From Labrys wisconsinensis (GTDB lineage: Bacteria; Pseudomonadota; Alphaproteobacteria; Rhizobiales; Labraceae), in NCBI RefSeq assembly GCF_030814995.1, contig NZ_JAUSVX010000004.1, forward strand, positions 62,001 through 126,000: DNA of 64,000 nucleotides. The letters are read 5' to 3'. Below are positions 61,279 to 64,000 of this stretch, piece after piece; position 1 is the first letter of the stretch; each line of letters opens with the position of its first letter. The position numbers were made by a program, and so were the translations under genes. The notes beneath the pieces are model-generated. The model was not told the DNA's origin. It saw nothing but the letters and a program-made list of their open reading frames with translations, and did no database searches.

Positions 61279-62439
61279 TCAGCCGGCCATCGCCGGGAGT
61301 TCGCCCGCCCGTGCCGCATCGAAGCGCTTCCAGGTCTCGGTCAGGTCGATCACCTGCCTCAGCTTGCGCGCCTCGTCGATCTTGATCGCCGTGATGCCGG
61401 CCTCCAGCGCGTCCTCGACCGAAACCGGAAGAGGCGCTCCCGTGCGGACATGGGCGGCGATATCCGTCGCCATCTGCTCGTCGGCGCCATAATGAGCCGA
61501 GAGCTCGGTGCCGGTATAGCTCTTCTCCTCCAGCCGCTCGCCGGTGCGGGCATCGGTCAGCCGGAAATAGTTCCGCACGAAATCGCCTTCCGCCATGCCC
61601 TTTGCCCCGATAACGCAGAAATGGCGGTATTCGTCGGGAACATTGATGTTGGTGTGGAAGGTCATCGCCGCGCCGCCCTGGTATTCGACGATCGCGGTCT
61701 GGTAATCGATGATATCGGCATCGCTGTCGAAGACCTTGTCGGTCCCCATCCAGCCGCTCGGCTTGCGGTGGTAGACGTCGAGATTGTGCCGGACCTCGTT
61801 CTCAGGGACGAACGACTTGCGCCCGCCGAAGCTCGCCACGCGGATCGGCCTCGCGCCGACCGCGCCCTGGTAGAGGTCGAGGTCGTGGCAGCATTTCTCC
61901 AAGATGAAATTGCCGGAATAGCGCTCATACCGGCGCCAATCGCGCATGAAGAAGGCGCCGTGATAAGGGGCCAGGTGCTCGGACGCCTCGATGCTGCAGA
62001 TCGTGCCGATGGCGCCCGCGGCGATGGCCTTCTTGAGGTCGACATAGAGCGGGGCGTAGCGCAGGACGAGCCCGACCATCACCCGGTCCGGCCCGCCATG
62101 GCGGGCGATGAGGCGCAGCAGCTCGAGCGTCTCGTCCTCCGAGGTCACCACGGGCTTTTCGCTGAAGACCTTCAGGCCGAGCTCGAGGCCGGTGCGGATG
62201 TGCTCCAGATGCAGATGGTTGGGGGAGCCGACCATGAGCATGTCGAGCGGAGCGGCCGCGGCCATCGCCTCGATCGTGCCGAAGCTGCGTCCGGCGTCGA
62301 TCCCCTGCTTGACGAGGCCCGGCAGCCCCGCCGGCGAGGGATCGACATGGCCGACGATGCTGAAGCCCGGGACCAGGGCCGTGAACACCCGGGCGAGGTA
62401 CTCCATGCGGAACCCCAGCCCGACAATGCCGACCTTCAT
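61279..62439 (-). CDS. Gfo/Idh/MocA-family NAD(P)-dependent oxidoreductase
   Basis: A 386-residue dehydrogenase. The Rossmann motif is VGIVGLGFRMEYLARVF at residues 2-18 and the family EKPVVTSEDE motif lies near residue 95. The C-terminal domain has YSGNFILEKCCHDLDLYQGA, typical of sugar/inositol-type members. Start 62439 (MKVGIVG) puts the Rossmann fold at the N-terminus. It lies 100 bp downstream of the HAD gene on the same strand and probably oxidises a sugar or glycoside of this locus. Confidence 0.94.
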   Translation of the reverse strand: MKVGIVGLGFRMEYLARVFTALVPGFSIVGHVDPSPAGLPGLVKQGIDAGRSFGTIEAMAAAAPLDMLMVGSPNHLHLEHIRTGLELGLKVFSEKPVVTSEDETLELLRLIARHGGPDRVMVGLVLRYAPLYVDLKKAIAAGAIGTICSIEASEHLAPYHGAFFMRDWRRYERYSGNFILEKCCHDLDLYQGAVGARPIRVASFGGRKSFVPENEVRHNLDVYHRKPSGWMGTDKVFDSDADIIDYQTAIVEYQGGAAMTFHTNINVPDEYRHFCVIGAKGMAEGDFVRNYFRLTDARTGERLEEKSYTGTELSAHYGADEQMATDIAAHVRTGAPLPVSVEDALEAGITAIKIDEARKLRQVIDLTETWKRFDAARAGELPAMAG

Positions 62440-62539
62440 GACGCTCTCCCTCGTATGCAGCCGGCGGACCGGCGCGTGCCGCCGTCGAGACACATCGTCT
62501 CCCGCCGAGGGGACGGGACCGACCGGGCAGGGCCTGCGC

Positions 62540-63385
62540 TCACCACACGAAGCGCTCCAGCACGTGGTCCGGCCGGGCGCCCTCCTTCAGGTAGACCGCC
62601 TCGAGATCCTCCTCGCCGGCATGGATGCCGGCGAGGACCAGCGCGGCATCGGCGCCGACCCCCTTGGCGCCGGCGATGTCGTGCTCGACGGAATCGCCGA
62701 TGCCGAGCGCCGGGCCGTCGAGGCCGACGATGGCCCGCGCGCTGCGGTAGATCTCGGGATAGGGCTTGCCGATCCAGGTCACCGGCCCGCCGAGCGTGGC
62801 GTAGAGGCGGGCGATCCGCCCGGCGCCGAAGGCGGTGCCGCCGGCCACCAGCATGGTCATGTCGGGGTTGATGCACAGCGCCGGCACCTTGCGCGCCGCC
62901 GCCGGCTCGAGCAGGGCCTGGTAGTCGGCGAGCGTCCTGTCCGGCGCCTCCGAGCCGGCAATCAGCACGAGGTCGGCCTCCGCGGCGCTCTCGGCCACGG
63001 CGATGCCGAGCCCTTCGATCGGCGAGACGTCGCCGTCGCGCGCCAGGATCAGGCAGCGCTTCGGCCGCTCAGAGGCGGGCCGGGCCGCGAGCATGCGCCA
63101 GGCCACCTCGCCCGAGGACAGGAACAGGTCCCAGGAGGCGCGCTCGAAGCCGAGCCGCTCCATCCGCTCCTCGTTCGGCGCCGAGCGCTTGCCGGAATTG
63201 GAGACGATCACCACCTTGCGGCCCTCGGCCCGGAGCTGGCGCAAGGCTTCGATCGCGCCGGGATAGGCCGCCTGGCTGTCGCGCAGCACCCCGAACTGGT
63301 CGACGAAGAACAGCCGATAGGCCGGGGCGATGTCGCGCAGGCGCGTGACGGGGCGGGACGGGGGGCGCGTCATCGGACGGGTCAC
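62540..63385 (-). CDS. HAD-superfamily IIA hydrolase (TIGR01459-like)
   Basis: A 281-residue HAD phosphatase. Motif I is FFVDQFGVLRD, motif II VVIVSNSGKR, motif III/IV WIGKPYPEIY and GIGDSVEHDIAGAKGVGAD. The pattern matches the NagD-like TIGR01459 group of unknown substrate. A GTG at 63385 overlaps the kinase stop; the ATG at 63373 is an alternative. Located after a sugar kinase, it may remove phosphate from a by-product sugar phosphate. Confidence 0.91.
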   Translation of the reverse strand: MTRPMTRPPSRPVTRLRDIAPAYRLFFVDQFGVLRDSQAAYPGAIEALRQLRAEGRKVVIVSNSGKRSAPNEERMERLGFERASWDLFLSSGEVAWRMLAARPASERPKRCLILARDGDVSPIEGLGIAVAESAAEADLVLIAGSEAPDRTLADYQALLEPAAARKVPALCINPDMTMLVAGGTAFGAGRIARLYATLGGPVTWIGKPYPEIYRSARAIVGLDGPALGIGDSVEHDIAGAKGVGADAALVLAGIHAGEEDLEAVYLKEGARPDHVLERFVW

Positions 63386-64000
63386 GCTGCCGGCCGGGAC
63401 AGAGCGAGCCGGGCGAGGCGCGCCGTGCCGTAGGCCGCTTCGTCCGTGGCGGCGGTCGAGACGGCGACCCCCAGCTTGCGGGCGCGGATCGCCGTCCAGG
63501 CGGCGTTCTTGGCGCCGCCGCCGACCGAGATCACGCGTCGGAGCTTCGGCCCGCCGAGCTCGGCCAGCAGCCGGTAGCCCTGCGCCTCCACGGCGGCCAC
63601 GCCCTCCAGCAGGCCCTGCAGGAACAGAGCGTCGTCCGCCGGCCGCGGCGTGAGGCGCGGCGCCAGCGCCGGATCGGCGACGGGGAAGCGCTCGCCGGGC
63701 TTGGGCAGCGGGTAATAGTCGAGGCCGCTGTCACGGGCGGGATCGAGGCGCGGCTCGAGCTCGGCCATGCGCTCCGGCGTGAAGAACTGCAAGAGCGCCG
63801 CGCCGCCCGAATTGGAGGCGCCGCCCGCCAGCCAGCGCTCGCCGAGACGGTGGCTGTAGATGCCGTGCGCGGGCGAGAAGATCGGCACGTCCGACAGGAG
63901 CTTCACGGTGAGCGTCGTGCCGAGCGCGCTCACCGCGTCGCCGGCGAGGTCGGCGCCGGTCGCCAGGAACGAGGCGCAGCCGTCGGTGGTGCCGCTGGCG
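63382..64000 (-). CDS. FGGY-family carbohydrate kinase (5' end cut by window edge)
   Basis: The C-terminal about 205 residues of an FGGY sugar kinase are visible; the gene enters from beyond the right edge. Typical features are SGTTDGCASFLATGAD, ALGTTLTVKLLS and the phosphate/ATP-binding GLLEGVAAVEAQGY and ISVGGGAKNAAWTAIRA. The GTTDGCASF form resembles ribulokinase/sedoheptulokinase-type members. It overlaps the HAD gene and phosphorylates a sugar of the downstream pathway. Confidence 0.92.
   Translation of the reverse strand, partial: ASGTTDGCASFLATGADLAGDAVSALGTTLTVKLLSDVPIFSPAHGIYSHRLGERWLAGGASNSGGAALLQFFTPERMAELEPRLDPARDSGLDYYPLPKPGERFPVADPALAPRLTPRPADDALFLQGLLEGVAAVEAQGYRLLAELGGPKLRRVISVGGGAKNAAWTAIRARKLGVAVSTAATDEAAYGTARLARLALSRPAA

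Overview
The window is GC-rich (about 70 % by eye) and densely coded. Short ATGA or TGATG overlaps between genes of an operon are common, and two families of dispersed palindromic repeats sit between genes. The gene content (many ABC importers with GntR, LysR, TetR and ROK regulators, a molybdenum hydroxylase, a rhizobial-type hmu haem operon, OhrR/Ohr) fits a soil or plant-associated alphaproteobacterium of the order Hyphomicrobiales (Rhizobiales). A Labrys-, Bosea- or Xanthobacteraceae-like genome is a guess I cannot test here. I found no rRNA, tRNA, CRISPR array, transposase or integrase.

Layout. 1-1093 is the edge of a sugar ABC importer ATPase. 1298-4961 holds a LysR regulator divergent from a short-chain dehydrogenase and a two-gene transketolase. 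5017-6436 is a tetR-DMT exporter operon whose start codon lies in a perfect 19-bp-arm palindrome. 6685-6981 is a small HdeA/B-like periplasmic protein. 7056-11587 is a minus-strand catabolic cluster: DUF1028 hydrolase, RidA, flavin reductase, HpaB-type monooxygenase and M20 deacylase. 11847-15196 carries a small conserved unknown protein, a trimethylamine-dehydrogenase-like flavoprotein and a RelE/HigB-XRE toxin-antitoxin pair. 15212-20170 has an LLM flavin monooxygenase divergent from an amino-acid-type ABC importer that lacks its ATPase. 20212-21305 is ohrR/ohr. 21342-27460 is a sugar uptake locus (GntR, isomerase-like protein, periplasmic binding protein, ATPase, permease). 27496-28350 is one AT-richer gene that looks acquired.

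28663-37285 is the most distinctive block: a minus-strand operon for a molybdenum hydroxylase whose large subunit is naturally split in two, with CoxD-like (MoxR) and CoxE-like (VWA) maturation proteins, an EthD-fold protein, an amidohydrolase and an M24 metallohydrolase. A GntR regulator is divergent (37444-38103). This looks like uptake-independent breakdown of an N-heterocycle or aldehyde whose identity cannot be read from sequence. 38123-41002 has YnfA, a DUF3311 plus sodium:solute symporter pair and an FMN-binding protein.

41015-49143 is a complete haem-iron operon: outer-membrane receptor, HmuT, HmuU, HmuV, a periplasmic protein, ExbB, ExbD, TonB and an IsdG-type haem-degrading enzyme. 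A palindromic repeat is inserted in frame near the start of hmuT. 49475-52058 holds a VOC protein, an AAA/DUF4143 ATPase and CutC.

52108-64000 is a plant-polysaccharide locus: GH28-like beta-helix enzyme, a MalFG-type importer (again without ATPase), a GNAT protein, an (alpha/alpha)6 glycosidase-like protein, a ROK regulator with a candidate operator pair, a Gfo/Idh/MocA dehydrogenase, a HAD phosphatase and an FGGY sugar kinase cut by the window end. The intergenic stretch 57381-57743 carries two 83-bp multi-hairpin elements whose stems show compensatory changes.
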